From: Bordetella genomosp. 11
GTDB lineage: Bacteria; Pseudomonadota; Gammaproteobacteria; Burkholderiales; Burkholderiaceae_B
DNA length: 64,000 bases
Reading direction: 5' to 3'
Assembly: GCF_002261215.1 (NCBI RefSeq)
Contig: NZ_NEVS01000004.1
Span: 1,178,001-1,242,000, forward strand
The translations under genes and the position numbers were made by a program. The notes beneath the pieces are model-generated. The model was given only the letters and a program-made list of their open reading frames with translations. It ran no database searches and was not told the origin of the DNA. Shown one piece after another: positions 38,454 to 47,711 of this stretch (positions are counted from its first letter, which is position 1; each line of letters opens with the position of its first letter).

Positions 38454-39686
38454 TCAGCGATGCGGCACGTCGTCCAGCGACCGCAGGTTGCGCAGCTCCG
38501 GGTACCACCACATCCACAAACCCGCGACCGCGATGGTGCCGAAGCCGCCCAGCACCACCGCGGCCACCGCACCCGTGGCCTCGGCCATGACGCCGGCGCG
38601 GAATTCGCCCAATTGGTTGGAGGTGCCGATAAACAGCATATTGATGGCGCTGACCCGCCCCAGCATGTCGTTGGGGGTATTCAATTGGACCAGCGAGGAA
38701 CGCACCACCACGCTGATGGAATCCGCCGCACCCAGCAGGACCAGCGCCGCCACGGAAACCGGGATGGAGCGGGAATAGCCGAAGACGATGGTGGCCAGGC
38801 CGAACAGAAAGAGGGCGCCGAAGAGGGTCATGCCGATATTGCCGCCCAGGTTCTTGCGGCCCAGGAACAGCGCCGTTGCCGCGGCTCCCGCGGCCGGCGC
38901 CGCGCGCAGCGCGCCCAGGGCCCAAGGCCCGGCCTGCAGGATGTCCTTGGCGAAAATCGGCAGCAGGGCGGTGGCCCCGCCCAGCAGGACGGCGAACAGG
39001 TCCAGCGATAGGGTGCCGAACAGGATGCGGCGGCTGGCGATGAAGGTAAAGCCCGCGAACAGGCTTTGCCACGTGGTGGGTTCCTTGCGTACCGGCGGGC
39101 CTTCCGTCTTCATGCATAGCATGGAGACCAGGCCCGCCCCGTAGCAGGCCGCGGCGGCGGCGTATACCCATCCCGCTCCCAGCGCATATCCCACACCGCC
39201 CAGCGCCGGGCCGGCGATCTGCGCGACCTGGTTGGAAGAGGCCGACAGCGCCGTGGCCCGCGGAATCAGGAAGCGCGGCACGACCGAGGGGATCAGCGCG
39301 GGCAGGGTGGGCGATTCGAATGCGCGCGCCGAGCTGATCGCGACGATGGCCGCGTACACGATCTGGTGATTCGCCTCGCCGCTCAGGGACACCGCCGCAA
39401 GCACGATGGCCGCAAGCGCTTCGACGGCCATGCATATCGCGACGATCCTGCGCCGGTCGTAGCGGTCGGCAACGTGCCCCACCACCAGCGTCAGGACCAG
39501 CATCGGCGCGAATTGCGCCAGGCCGATCAGGCCCAGGTCCAGCGCGCTGCCGGTCAATGCATAGATTTGCCAGCCGACGGCGACGGAAACCATCTGAAAG
39601 GCCAGCGAGGCGGCGAAGCGGGCCGCCAGGAAATGGGCGAAGGCCGGCCGGGCGAGCAGGCTGTCGTTATTGTCAGGCGTGGCCAT
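38454..39686 (-). CDS. MFS transporter (EntS/MFS_3 type)
   Basis: The 410-residue protein has about 12 membrane segments. ARFAASLAFQMVSVAVGWQIYALTGSALDLGLIGL and GHVADRYDRRRIV are characteristic of the enterobactin-exporter-like MFS_3 group. No siderophore synthesis genes are near, so the substrate is open. It is divergent from the two-domain ABC permease gene across 219 bases. Confidence 0.88.
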   Translation of the reverse strand: MATPDNNDSLLARPAFAHFLAARFAASLAFQMVSVAVGWQIYALTGSALDLGLIGLAQFAPMLVLTLVVGHVADRYDRRRIVAICMAVEALAAIVLAAVSLSGEANHQIVYAAIVAISSARAFESPTLPALIPSVVPRFLIPRATALSASSNQVAQIAGPALGGVGYALGAGWVYAAAAACYGAGLVSMLCMKTEGPPVRKEPTTWQSLFAGFTFIASRRILFGTLSLDLFAVLLGGATALLPIFAKDILQAGPWALGALRAAPAAGAAATALFLGRKNLGGNIGMTLFGALFLFGLATIVFGYSRSIPVSVAALVLLGAADSISVVVRSSLVQLNTPNDMLGRVSAINMLFIGTSNQLGEFRAGVMAEATGAVAAVVLGGFGTIAVAGLWMWWYPELRNLRSLDDVPHR

Positions 39687-39905
39687 GTATGCGGCATCGC
39701 TCTTCGACGAAGGAGCCGCCGATCGTAAACGAAAAATAAACGGACCATAAAACGCCGGGGGGCCGCGGACGCCAGGGACGCGTTCAGAATGGCGTCAAGT
39801 TTCGAAGGTGGACGGTGGTCTCTTGTCGTGATACTTTGCGCTCGCCTTCGCGGGCGCGCATGCCGCGCATCAACCGCCGTCCTGTCTTTGCCTGCGGGAG
39901 CAGGG

Positions 39906-41639
39906 ATGTACCCGATTTTCGTCTCCAAGCCGGCGGCCCGATCCGCCGATGGCCGCGGTCCCAACCGTTGGGATTGGGCTCTGCTGCCCCTCGTCCTGGG
40001 CGTGCTGGCGGCGTTGGCCTTCGGCGCGTCGCAGATGGCCAAGCCCTACGCGGTGGGTACGCCCCTGCCGATATCACTGGACCCGGCCTACCTGCCGTAC
40101 TACCTTTTGCGCACCACCCTGCGCATGTTCATGGCGCTGGCCGCGTCGTTGTTGTTCAGCTTCGTCTTCGCCGCGATCGCGTCCAAGTCGCGCACGGCGG
40201 AAAAAATCCTGGTTCCGATGGTGGACATCCTGCAGTCCATTCCCATCCTGGGCTTTTTGTCGATCACGGTCACCGGGTTTATCGCCCTGTTCCCGGGCAG
40301 CCTGCTCGGCGTGGAGTGCGCAGCCATTTTCGCCATCTTCACGTCGCAGGCGTGGAACATGGCGCTGAGCCTGTATCAATCGATACGCACGGTGCCGTCG
40401 GAGCTGAACGAGGCGGCGCGCGTGTTTCGCCTGAGCGCCTGGCAGCGCTTCTGGCGGCTGGAGCTGCCCTATGCCACGCCGGCCCTGCTATGGAACATGA
40501 TGCTGTCGATGTCCGGCGGATGGTTCTTCGTGGTGGCCTCCGAAGCCATCACCGTATCCAACCAGGATATCAAGCTGCCCGGCATCGGCTCGTACATCGC
40601 GGTCGCCATCGACGCGCAGAACGTGCATGCGATCGTCTACGCCATCATTGCAATGGCGATCGGTATCCTGTTGTACGACCAGCTTTTCTTTCGCCCGTTG
40701 CTGGCATGGGCCGACAAGTTCCGTTTCGAGGATACGCAAAGCAATACCGCGCAGCAGTCGTGGGTGCTGGACTGGCTGCGGCGCGGCCGGCTGACGCGGG
40801 CGTGCAGCGAAGCGATGGCCGGACAGGCCCAACGCGTGCTCGGCTGGTTCCGCCGCGAATATGACGGAACGTCCGTGCGCGCGCGTGTGCGCACGCGCAG
40901 CACTTATGTCGAGCGCGCCGTGGATGCCGTGCTTACCGCACTGGCCTTGATCGCCGTGTGGCGGCTGGTGATCTTCGTGCATGCCGAGGTCGGCTGGGCG
41001 GAAGTCCTGCGCGTGTTCGGCTTCGGCCTGATCACCCTCGTGCGCGTGCTGGTGCTGATCGTCCTGGCGTCGCTCGTATGGGTGCCGGTGGGCATCATGA
41101 TCGGCCTGCGCCCGGCGTGGTCGCAACGGGTCCAGGCGGTGGCGCAACTGCTGGCCGCTTTCCCGTCCAACCTGCTTTTCCCGCTGGCGGTCATCGTGAT
41201 CGTCGCCTTCGGGCTGAATCCGGAAATCTGGCTGAGTCCGCTGATCATCTTCGGCACGCAGTGGTATATCTTGTTCAACGTGGTCGCCGGCGCGACCACC
41301 ATCCCGAGCGAATTGCGCTACGCCGCCGACAACCTGGGCCTGAAAGGCTGGCTGAAGTGGCGGCGCTTCTACCTGCCGGCGGTTTTCCCCAGCTTCGTGA
41401 CGGGCGCGATCACCGCCAGCGGCGGCTCCTGGAACGCCAGCATCGTTGCCGAGGTCGTTACCTGGGGCAAGACCACGCTGACGGCAACGGGCCTGGGCGG
41501 CTATATCGCGGACATGACTTCGCGCGGCGATTTTCCGCGCATCGCGCTGGGCATCGGCGTCATGTGCGTTTTCGTGATGGGTTTGAACCGGTTGCTGTGG
41601 CGCCGGCTGTATGTGTTGGCGGAAAAGTGGAGCAGATAG
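39906..41639 (+). CDS. ABC transporter permease with two fused transmembrane domains
   Basis: The 577-residue protein carries two complete BPD-type permease domains in tandem (about 55-280 and 340-570). Each ends in an EAA coupling loop: PSELNEAARVFRLSAWQRFWRLELP and PSELRYAADNLGLKGWLKWRRFYLP. It is related to nitrate/sulfonate/taurine permeases. ATG 39906 is preferred (GGGAG six bases upstream); an earlier ATG at 39789 would add 39 unlikely residues. It is followed directly by its ATPase gene; no substrate-binding-protein gene is adjacent. Confidence 0.9.
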   Translation: MYPIFVSKPAARSADGRGPNRWDWALLPLVLGVLAALAFGASQMAKPYAVGTPLPISLDPAYLPYYLLRTTLRMFMALAASLLFSFVFAAIASKSRTAEKILVPMVDILQSIPILGFLSITVTGFIALFPGSLLGVECAAIFAIFTSQAWNMALSLYQSIRTVPSELNEAARVFRLSAWQRFWRLELPYATPALLWNMMLSMSGGWFFVVASEAITVSNQDIKLPGIGSYIAVAIDAQNVHAIVYAIIAMAIGILLYDQLFFRPLLAWADKFRFEDTQSNTAQQSWVLDWLRRGRLTRACSEAMAGQAQRVLGWFRREYDGTSVRARVRTRSTYVERAVDAVLTALALIAVWRLVIFVHAEVGWAEVLRVFGFGLITLVRVLVLIVLASLVWVPVGIMIGLRPAWSQRVQAVAQLLAAFPSNLLFPLAVIVIVAFGLNPEIWLSPLIIFGTQWYILFNVVAGATTIPSELRYAADNLGLKGWLKWRRFYLPAVFPSFVTGAITASGGSWNASIVAEVVTWGKTTLTATGLGGYIADMTSRGDFPRIALGIGVMCVFVMGLNRLLWRRLYVLAEKWSR

Positions 41640-41641
41640 CG

Positions 41642-42949
41642 ATGATGGCCCAAAACAATCTGCTGGAGCTGACCGGGGTCAGCAAAATGTTCCGTACCGC
41701 CGACGGCGCGGCGCGGTCGGTTTTGGAAGGCGTCGATTTCCATTTGCGGGATGGCGAGATCGTCGCCCTGCTGGGCAAGTCCGGATCCGGTAAATCCACG
41801 CTGCTGCGTATCATGGCCGGCCTGATCCCCGCCGATCACGGCAGCGTCCGCTATCGCGGACAGCCGCTGTACGGTCCGGCCGCGGGCATTGCGATGGTGT
41901 TCCAGTCCTTCGCGCTGTTCCCGTGGTTGACGGTGCGGCAGAACGTCGCGCTGGGCCTGGAAGCGCAGGGCGTGGCGCCGGCTGAACGGGAACAGCGTGC
42001 CGAGGCCGCGCTGGAGCTGATCGGCCTGGCCGGTTTTGGCGGCGCCTTGCCGCGCGAGTTGTCCGGCGGCATGCGCCAGCGGGTCGGCATTGCCCGGGCC
42101 CTGGCGACGAATCCGGACGTGCTGCTCATGGACGAGGCCTTCTCCGCGCTGGATGTGCTGACCGGCGAATCGCTGCGCGACGACATGCTGGAGCTGTGGG
42201 AAGAGCGCCGCATGGGCACGCGGGGCATCCTGGTGGTGTCGCACAACATCGAGGAAGCCGCCGTGATGGCCGATCGCATCCTTATCTTCGCCAGCGATCC
42301 CGGCCGCGTGCGCGATGAAATCCACGTCACCCTGCCGCGCCCCCGCAACGCGGATTCACCGGAAGTGCGGGCACTGGTGGACCAGGTCTATGCGCTGATG
42401 ACGGCCAAGCCGCTGCCGGCCTCGGCCGCCGGCGCGCCGGCCGCGCCGGTCCACCAGGCCTATCGCCTGCCCGATGCCAACGTCGGCACCATGGAAGCGG
42501 TATTGGAGCTGCTGGCGGAACCCCCGCTGAACGGCAGGGCGGATCTGCCGCGCCTGGCGGAGGAAGCCGGCCTGCCCGACGAGGAATTGTTCCCGGCCTA
42601 CGAGGCCCTGGGCCTGCTGGGCCTGGCCGTCGTCGAGCAGGGCGATATCGCGCTGACGTCCGTGGGAAGGCGCTACGCCGGCGCCGAACAGCAGGAGCGC
42701 CAGGAAATCTTCGGGCGGCAATTGCTGGCGCATATTCCGCTGGCGGCCAACATCTGCCATTCGCTGCAGCAGGAGCCCACCGGCGAATTGCCCGACAAGC
42801 AGTTCCTGGACATGCTGGAGGAATTCCTCAAGGCCGACGAGGCCGAGCGCGTGCTCAGGGTCGCGGTCGAATGGGGCCGTTACGGCGAAGTCTACGCCTA
42901 CGACTATCACACGGGCCGCCTGCACCTGCCGTCCACGCCGGTGGAGTGA
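41642..42949 (+). CDS. ABC transporter ATPase with C-terminal AAA-associated domain
   Basis: The 435-residue ATPase has a nitrate/sulfonate-type ABC domain (about 1-270) with Walker A LLGKSGSGKST, signature ELSGGMRQRVGIARAL, Walker B VLLMDEAFSALD and switch VSHNIEEA. An Ala/Pro-rich linker leads to a C-terminal domain (about 290-435, MEAVLELLAEPPLNGRADLP) of the AAA-associated type, possibly a winged-helix sensor. It starts two bases after the permease stop. It is convergent with the phosphoesterase gene (2-base gap). Confidence 0.9.
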   Translation: MMAQNNLLELTGVSKMFRTADGAARSVLEGVDFHLRDGEIVALLGKSGSGKSTLLRIMAGLIPADHGSVRYRGQPLYGPAAGIAMVFQSFALFPWLTVRQNVALGLEAQGVAPAEREQRAEAALELIGLAGFGGALPRELSGGMRQRVGIARALATNPDVLLMDEAFSALDVLTGESLRDDMLELWEERRMGTRGILVVSHNIEEAAVMADRILIFASDPGRVRDEIHVTLPRPRNADSPEVRALVDQVYALMTAKPLPASAAGAPAAPVHQAYRLPDANVGTMEAVLELLAEPPLNGRADLPRLAEEAGLPDEELFPAYEALGLLGLAVVEQGDIALTSVGRRYAGAEQQERQEIFGRQLLAHIPLAANICHSLQQEPTGELPDKQFLDMLEEFLKADEAERVLRVAVEWGRYGEVYAYDYHTGRLHLPSTPVE

Positions 42950-42951
42950 TC

Positions 42952-44112
42952 TCAGCCTTCGCCGGCCTGCACAAGGCGGATGCGGGTGATCTCCGACGGC
43001 GCGCCGACGCGCTTGGGCGGTCCCCAGTAGCCGGTGCCGCGGCTGGTATAGACCCATAGCCGGCCCATTTTTTTGAGGCCGGCGGTGAAGGGCTGCTGCA
43101 GGCGCACGAAGAAGTTCCACGGCAGGAATTGGCCGCCGTGCGTATGTCCGGAGATCTGCAGCGTGTAGCCCATGGGTTCGGCCGCGATGGCCGTGCGCGG
43201 CTGGTGGGCCAGCAGGATGCGGACGGTCGCGTCGGCCGGCGCGCCCAGCAGGGCGCCGCGCGGATCGCTGCGCTGCGCGGGATCGAACTGTTCGGCCGTG
43301 TAGTCGGTGACACCGGCCAGGACCAGCCGGGCGCCGTTGTGAGAGATGACCACATGGCGGTTGGACAGCACGGTCAGGCCCAGGCGCTGGAATTCCGTCA
43401 CCCATTCGCGGGCTCCGGAATAGTATTCGTGGTTGCCCGTGACCAGATAGGTGCCGTAGCGGCCCGTCAGGCCACCCAGCGGCGCGGTATGCGGGGACAG
43501 TTGTTCCACCGTGCCGTCCACCACATCGCCGGTGATGGCCACGATATCCGCGCCCATGGCGTTGACGGCCCCGACGATGGCTTCGACATAGGGCCGCCGG
43601 ATGGTCGGGCCGACGTGCACGTCGCTGATCTGCGCGATGGTGAAGCCCTCCAGCCCCCGCGGCAGGCCGGCGATGGGCACGTCCACCGTGACCACGCGCG
43701 CCAGGCGCCGCGCATTGAACAGGCCCACCAGCGTGATCAGCAGCGCCAGCGCGGGCACGGCCAGCGCCGAGTCCGCCCGCAGCGATGCCAGGCCATGGGG
43801 CAGGCCGCGCAGCGCTTCCGCGGCCCAGGCGACAGCCAGAAGCACATCCCGCAGCAGGGTAATTACCAGCAGCGAAGAGAAAAACCCCATCGCCATCAGG
43901 CCTATCCATGCCGCCTGGCGCGACCAGCTCAGGGCCATTTGCCGGGCGCGCGCGCCCAGCGGGATCAAGATGCAGGACGCCGCCAGATACAGCGCGGCAA
44001 GCCAGCGGATGCCATCGGCGACGGGAGCGTCGGGAATGAGGCGCAGCCCGATGTATACGTGCAACAGGACGCCAATGGCGAGAATGCGGGTAATGAAGGA
44101 AGGACGGGGCAT
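42952..44112 (-). CDS. Membrane-anchored metallophosphoesterase (YkuE/calcineurin-like)
   Basis: The 386-residue protein has four N-terminal hydrophobic segments (about 8-130) and a calcineurin-like domain. All metal motifs are present: AQISDVHVG, AITGDVVDG, LVTGNHEYY and ISGHTHGGQ. It resembles YkuE/YaeI-type enzymes acting on phospholipid or nucleotide phosphodiesters, but the substrate is unknown. Confidence 0.9.
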   Translation of the reverse strand: MPRPSFITRILAIGVLLHVYIGLRLIPDAPVADGIRWLAALYLAASCILIPLGARARQMALSWSRQAAWIGLMAMGFFSSLLVITLLRDVLLAVAWAAEALRGLPHGLASLRADSALAVPALALLITLVGLFNARRLARVVTVDVPIAGLPRGLEGFTIAQISDVHVGPTIRRPYVEAIVGAVNAMGADIVAITGDVVDGTVEQLSPHTAPLGGLTGRYGTYLVTGNHEYYSGAREWVTEFQRLGLTVLSNRHVVISHNGARLVLAGVTDYTAEQFDPAQRSDPRGALLGAPADATVRILLAHQPRTAIAAEPMGYTLQISGHTHGGQFLPWNFFVRLQQPFTAGLKKMGRLWVYTSRGTGYWGPPKRVGAPSEITRIRLVQAGEG

Positions 44113-44237
44113 GCGTACGTAGCCTTTGCCGAATTGAAAAATAGTCGGCGCGCCCTCATTATCCCGTATGGCGGCGTCTGGCCGCGTTTTTGTCGCCCCC
44201 CGGGGCAGCCCGTGTGTAAATCGCCGCGAGAACGGAT

Positions 44238-45191
44238 TTGAAAGATATCGAGACCCTGCTGCTGGAGTACGGGCCGCTGTTGGTATTCCTGAACGTACTG
44301 CTGGAGCAGGCCGGCCTGCCTATCCCGGCCTATCCGCTGCTGATCGTGGCCGGCGCGCTGATCGCGCATGGCGATTTGTCATGGCCGCTGACACTGCTGG
44401 CCGCCGTGCTGGCCTGCCTGATCGCCGATTCCGGCTGGTATGCAGGCGGCAAGCGCTTCGGCAGCGGCTTGCTGAGTACCGTCTGCCGCGTATCGATTTC
44501 GCGCGATTCCTGCATACGGCAGACGCAATCGCTTTATTGGCGCACCGGTCCGCGCGTACTGCTCGTCGCCAAGTTCCTGCCGGGTGCCAGCGCGCTTTCC
44601 ACCGTCATGTCCGGATTCGCCGGCCTGCCTTTCGGCGTCTTCGCGGCCTACGATGGGATGGGGGCGCTGATCTGGGCCGGTTCGGCCCTGCTCATAGGCA
44701 TTATCTTCAACGACATGGTGGGCCAGGTGCTGGGCGTCCTCGGCGCCTACGGCGGATATGGCCTGCTGGCCATCGCCGTGATCCTGGCCGGCTATCTCGC
44801 CTATCGCTGGATGCGCCGCAAGCGCACCATCCGGCGTTTCGCCCACGTGCGCCGGGTCACGCTGGATGAACTCGACGACATGCAGGCACGCGGCTGCGTG
44901 CCCGTGCTGCTCGACGTGCGCGCCAGCAGTGACGATCCCTTGCCCGGCGCCATCGCGATCGACCCGCGGGGACCTATCGGCGAGGAACCCTATCACTGGC
45001 CCCTGGACGCGCATATCGTCGTGTATTGCGCTTGTCCGGAGGAAATCTCGGCGGCTGTCCTGGCCGACCGGTTGCTGAAGGCCGGCTACCGCAATGTCTG
45101 CGCCCTGGCCGGCGGCTATGAGGCCTGGCGCGCGAGGCAAGGCGCGGCGGACGCCGTGTCCCCCGCGTCGGTCCGCGTGTCCGGCGGTTGA
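44238..45191 (+). CDS. DedA-family membrane protein fused to a rhodanese domain
   Basis: The 317-residue protein has a DedA/SNARE-associated N-terminal part (about 1-195) with EQAGLPIPAYPLLIVAG, FLPGASALSTVMSGFAGLP and several membrane segments. A C-terminal rhodanese domain (about 205-305) begins VTLDELDDMQARG and contains LLDVRAS and VVYCACPEEIS, where the first Cys takes the sulfurtransferase nucleophile position. The start is TTG 44238; no ATG precedes the DedA core. DedA proteins include lipid-carrier flippases, so a redox- or sulfur-controlled version is conceivable. Confidence 0.88.
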   Translation: MKDIETLLLEYGPLLVFLNVLLEQAGLPIPAYPLLIVAGALIAHGDLSWPLTLLAAVLACLIADSGWYAGGKRFGSGLLSTVCRVSISRDSCIRQTQSLYWRTGPRVLLVAKFLPGASALSTVMSGFAGLPFGVFAAYDGMGALIWAGSALLIGIIFNDMVGQVLGVLGAYGGYGLLAIAVILAGYLAYRWMRRKRTIRRFAHVRRVTLDELDDMQARGCVPVLLDVRASSDDPLPGAIAIDPRGPIGEEPYHWPLDAHIVVYCACPEEISAAVLADRLLKAGYRNVCALAGGYEAWRARQGAADAVSPASVRVSGG

Positions 45192-45197
45192 GCCGCG

Positions 45198-46145
45198 ATG
45201 GCCAGGACGCCGCGTCCCGCCGCTACCGACGCGCCGTCGCTGCAGAGCCGGCGCGATATCGATCCCACCGTGGCGGAATTCCTCGACGCCCTGTGGCTGG
45301 AAGACGGGTTGTCCCGCAACACGCTGGGTGCCTATCGCAACGACCTGGCGGCCTTCGACGTCTGGCTGCATGAACACGACGGCCGGCGCATTTCCGAGGC
45401 ACGCACCGGCGATATCGAAAGCTGGTTCGCTTCCGTCCATGCCGATACGCGGCCGACCACGGCCAACCGGCGCCTGTCGGCGCTGCGGCGCTATTTCCAA
45501 TGGGCCTTGCGCGAACGGCGGATTGCCTTGGACCCCTGCCTGTCCGTGCGATCCGCCCGGCAGCCCCTGCGCACGCCCAAGATCCTGTCGGAGTCCCAGG
45601 TCGAGGCGCTGCTGCGCGCGCCGCGGGTGGAAACCGAGCTGGGACTGCGCGACAAGGCCATGCTGGAGACCCTGTACGCCACCGGGCTGCGGGTGTCGGA
45701 GCTGGTCGGGCTGGCCGCGCTGGACGTCAACCTGAACGAAGGCGTGGTCCGGGTGGTGGGTGGCAAGGGCGGCAAGGACCGGCTGGTGCCCCTGGGGGCG
45801 GAAGCAGCGCATTGGGTGGATCGCTATGTGAAGCATGCGCGGCCGCTGCTGCTCGCGGGGCGTATGTGCGATGCGTTGTTCGTCACCGTGCGGGGCGAGG
45901 CCATGCACCGGCAGACCTTCTGGCTGATGGTGGGCCGTTATGCACGCGAAGCCGAGATACACGCGCCGATTTCACCGCACGTCCTGCGTCACGCTTTTGC
46001 CACGCATCTCGTCAACCATGGCGCGGACCTGCGCGTGGTCCAGATGCTGCTGGGCCACGCGGATATATCCACCACGCAGATCTATACGCATGTCGCGCGC
46101 GAACGCTTGAAGACGCTGCATGCGCAGCACCATCCGCGCGGCTGA
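45198..46145 (+). CDS. xerD: Site-specific tyrosine recombinase XerD
   Basis: Resolves chromosome dimers at dif with XerC and FtsK. The 315-residue product has an N-terminal core-binding domain (about 25-115) and a catalytic domain with Arg165 (TGLRVSEL), the lysine in GGKGGKDRLVPLG, HVLRHAFATHL, a second His/Trp-position motif LGHADISTTQIYTH and the nucleophile Tyr296. No integrase-like arm domain, att site or mobile genes are near, so it is the housekeeping recombinase. Confidence 0.94.
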   Translation: MARTPRPAATDAPSLQSRRDIDPTVAEFLDALWLEDGLSRNTLGAYRNDLAAFDVWLHEHDGRRISEARTGDIESWFASVHADTRPTTANRRLSALRRYFQWALRERRIALDPCLSVRSARQPLRTPKILSESQVEALLRAPRVETELGLRDKAMLETLYATGLRVSELVGLAALDVNLNEGVVRVVGGKGGKDRLVPLGAEAAHWVDRYVKHARPLLLAGRMCDALFVTVRGEAMHRQTFWLMVGRYAREAEIHAPISPHVLRHAFATHLVNHGADLRVVQMLLGHADISTTQIYTHVARERLKTLHAQHHPRG

Positions 46146-46183
46146 TCCGCCGCCAGGGTTGCCAGCTTCCGGTGTTGACGGGC

Positions 46184-46861
46184 CTAGCGCGTCTTGCGGA
46201 AGGTCAGGTTCACGCGGCTGTCGCCGGTAGCCGGGTGCAGGCCGTCGCGCAGCGGCGCGATGCCGTGGAACGCCAGGCGCGAGGGGCCGCCCCAGACGGC
46301 GACGTCTCCATGCACCAAGGGAAAGCGGCGTGTGGGGTCCGCGCGCTGCAGGCCGCCGAACAGGAACGTGGCCGGCAAGCCCAGCGACACCGATACGATG
46401 GGCGCGCGCAGATCCAGTTCGTCGCGGTCCTGGTGCAGGGTCAGCCGGGCGCCGGGACGGTAAAGGTTGATCAGGCAGGCCTCGGGCGCGAAATCCGCGT
46501 ATCCCGCGCGCGCGGCCGCCTCGCGCGCCAGCTCCGCCAGGATATCCGGCATGGCGGGCCAGGGCTGGTCGCTGAGCGGATCCCGCGGTCCATAACGGTA
46601 GCCCCGCCGATCGGATATCCATCCCTGCGCGCCGCAATTGGTCATCGCCACGGACATCCGCTGTCCGCCGGGGGTGATCAGGTGGCGGAACGGCGCCGCG
46701 GCGGCGATTGCCTTGACCGCGGCCAGCAAAGCCGGCGCGCGGGCGCAAGCGTAGCGGCGCAGCAGCACCGCGCCGGGGGCGATGGGTTCGTCCCAGGGAG
46801 CTTCCTCATCCGGGCTGCCGAACAGGTCGCCCGACGAGGGCGGGGGAGTGTGGGCGGGCAT
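46184..46861 (-). CDS. alkB: DNA oxidative demethylase AlkB
   Basis: Fe(II)/2-oxoglutarate dioxygenase that reverses 1-methyladenine and 3-methylcytosine. The 225-residue product has SVAMTNCGAQGW, the YRYGPRDPLSDQPWP nucleotide-recognition lid, the iron motif LHQDRDE (HxD), the distal His in PSRLAFHGI, and the 2-oxoglutarate RxxxxxR in SRVNLTFR. ATG 46861 is chosen. It is divergent from carbonic anhydrase and convergent with xerD. Confidence 0.94.
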   Translation of the reverse strand: MPAHTPPPSSGDLFGSPDEEAPWDEPIAPGAVLLRRYACARAPALLAAVKAIAAAAPFRHLITPGGQRMSVAMTNCGAQGWISDRRGYRYGPRDPLSDQPWPAMPDILAELAREAAARAGYADFAPEACLINLYRPGARLTLHQDRDELDLRAPIVSVSLGLPATFLFGGLQRADPTRRFPLVHGDVAVWGGPSRLAFHGIAPLRDGLHPATGDSRVNLTFRKTR

Positions 46862-47017
46862 GCGCGCATTGTAGGTCCGGCGGGGCGCCCGCAAGCGGCG
46901 CGGCACGGCAAATCGGGAAGCGGTTCTCGCGCCGCGCGAGGCATCGCCGCGCAAGATGGCCGGCGCGGTTCCGGCGCTAGTAGAATAGGCTTCGATTTTG
47001 ATGCAGGCGTGATCACC

Positions 47018-47680
47018 ATGGAAGATACTTTCGACTTTCCCGAGCGGCTGACCAGCGGCTACCAGGATTTTCTCGCCGGGCGTTTCCCCGCGGAGCGCAA
47101 CCGGTACCGCCAACTGGCGGAAGGGCAGAACCCCGAAATCATGGTCATCGGCTGCTGTGACTCGCGCGTCGCCCCCGAATTGATTTTCGATGCCGGTCCC
47201 GGGGAAATGTTCGTGCTGCGCAACGTGGCGAACCTGGTGCCCCCCTACGAGCCCGATTCGCATTACCACGGTACCAGTTCGGCCATCGAATTCGCCGTCA
47301 ACGGATTGAACGTCAAGCACATCGTCGTCATGGGCCATGCTTCCTGCGGCGGCATCCGTTCGTACTACGACGATGCCGAGCCCCTGGCCAAGGGCGACTT
47401 CATCGGCAAGTGGATGTCGCAGATCGAAGCCACCGCCAGCAAGGTGGATCTGACCGGAGAACGCCAGACGGACCTGCGCCGGCTTGAACTGCGCGTCGTC
47501 GAGCATAGCCTGAAGAACCTCATGACCTTCCCCTATATCCGCCAGCGCGTCGAGCGCGGCGAACTGCAATTGCACGGTGCCTATTTCGGCGTGGCGACGG
47601 GCCTGTTGTTCATCCGCGATCCGCGGTCGGGCGAATTCTTCCCGTTCGGCGAAGGCCCCGGCGACGACAGCGCCGGCTAG
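47018..47680 (+). CDS. can: Beta-class carbonic anhydrase
   Basis: Interconverts CO2 and bicarbonate in the cytoplasm. The 220-residue product has the zinc ligands Cys46, His107 and Cys110 (GCCDSRV and MGHASCGG) with the Asp48-Arg50 dyad, LRNVANLVPPYEPDS and HGTSSAIEFAVNGLNVKHIVV. The sequence is complete for catalysis. It is followed after 31 bases by a MetQ-like gene on the same strand. Confidence 0.95.
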   Translation: MEDTFDFPERLTSGYQDFLAGRFPAERNRYRQLAEGQNPEIMVIGCCDSRVAPELIFDAGPGEMFVLRNVANLVPPYEPDSHYHGTSSAIEFAVNGLNVKHIVVMGHASCGGIRSYYDDAEPLAKGDFIGKWMSQIEATASKVDLTGERQTDLRRLELRVVEHSLKNLMTFPYIRQRVERGELQLHGAYFGVATGLLFIRDPRSGEFFPFGEGPGDDSAG

Positions 47681-47711
47681 GGCTTTCTTCATCCGGAAGG
47701 AACCTGCCTCG

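Noticed and set aside
39789-39905. N-terminal extension of the ABC permease from ATG 39789
   Set aside because: The added 39 residues are not membrane-domain-like, and a better ribosome-binding site precedes ATG 39906.
45198-46145. Integrase of a mobile element
   Set aside because: The protein matches housekeeping XerD in length and domain layout; no attachment site, excisionase or mobile cargo lies nearby.
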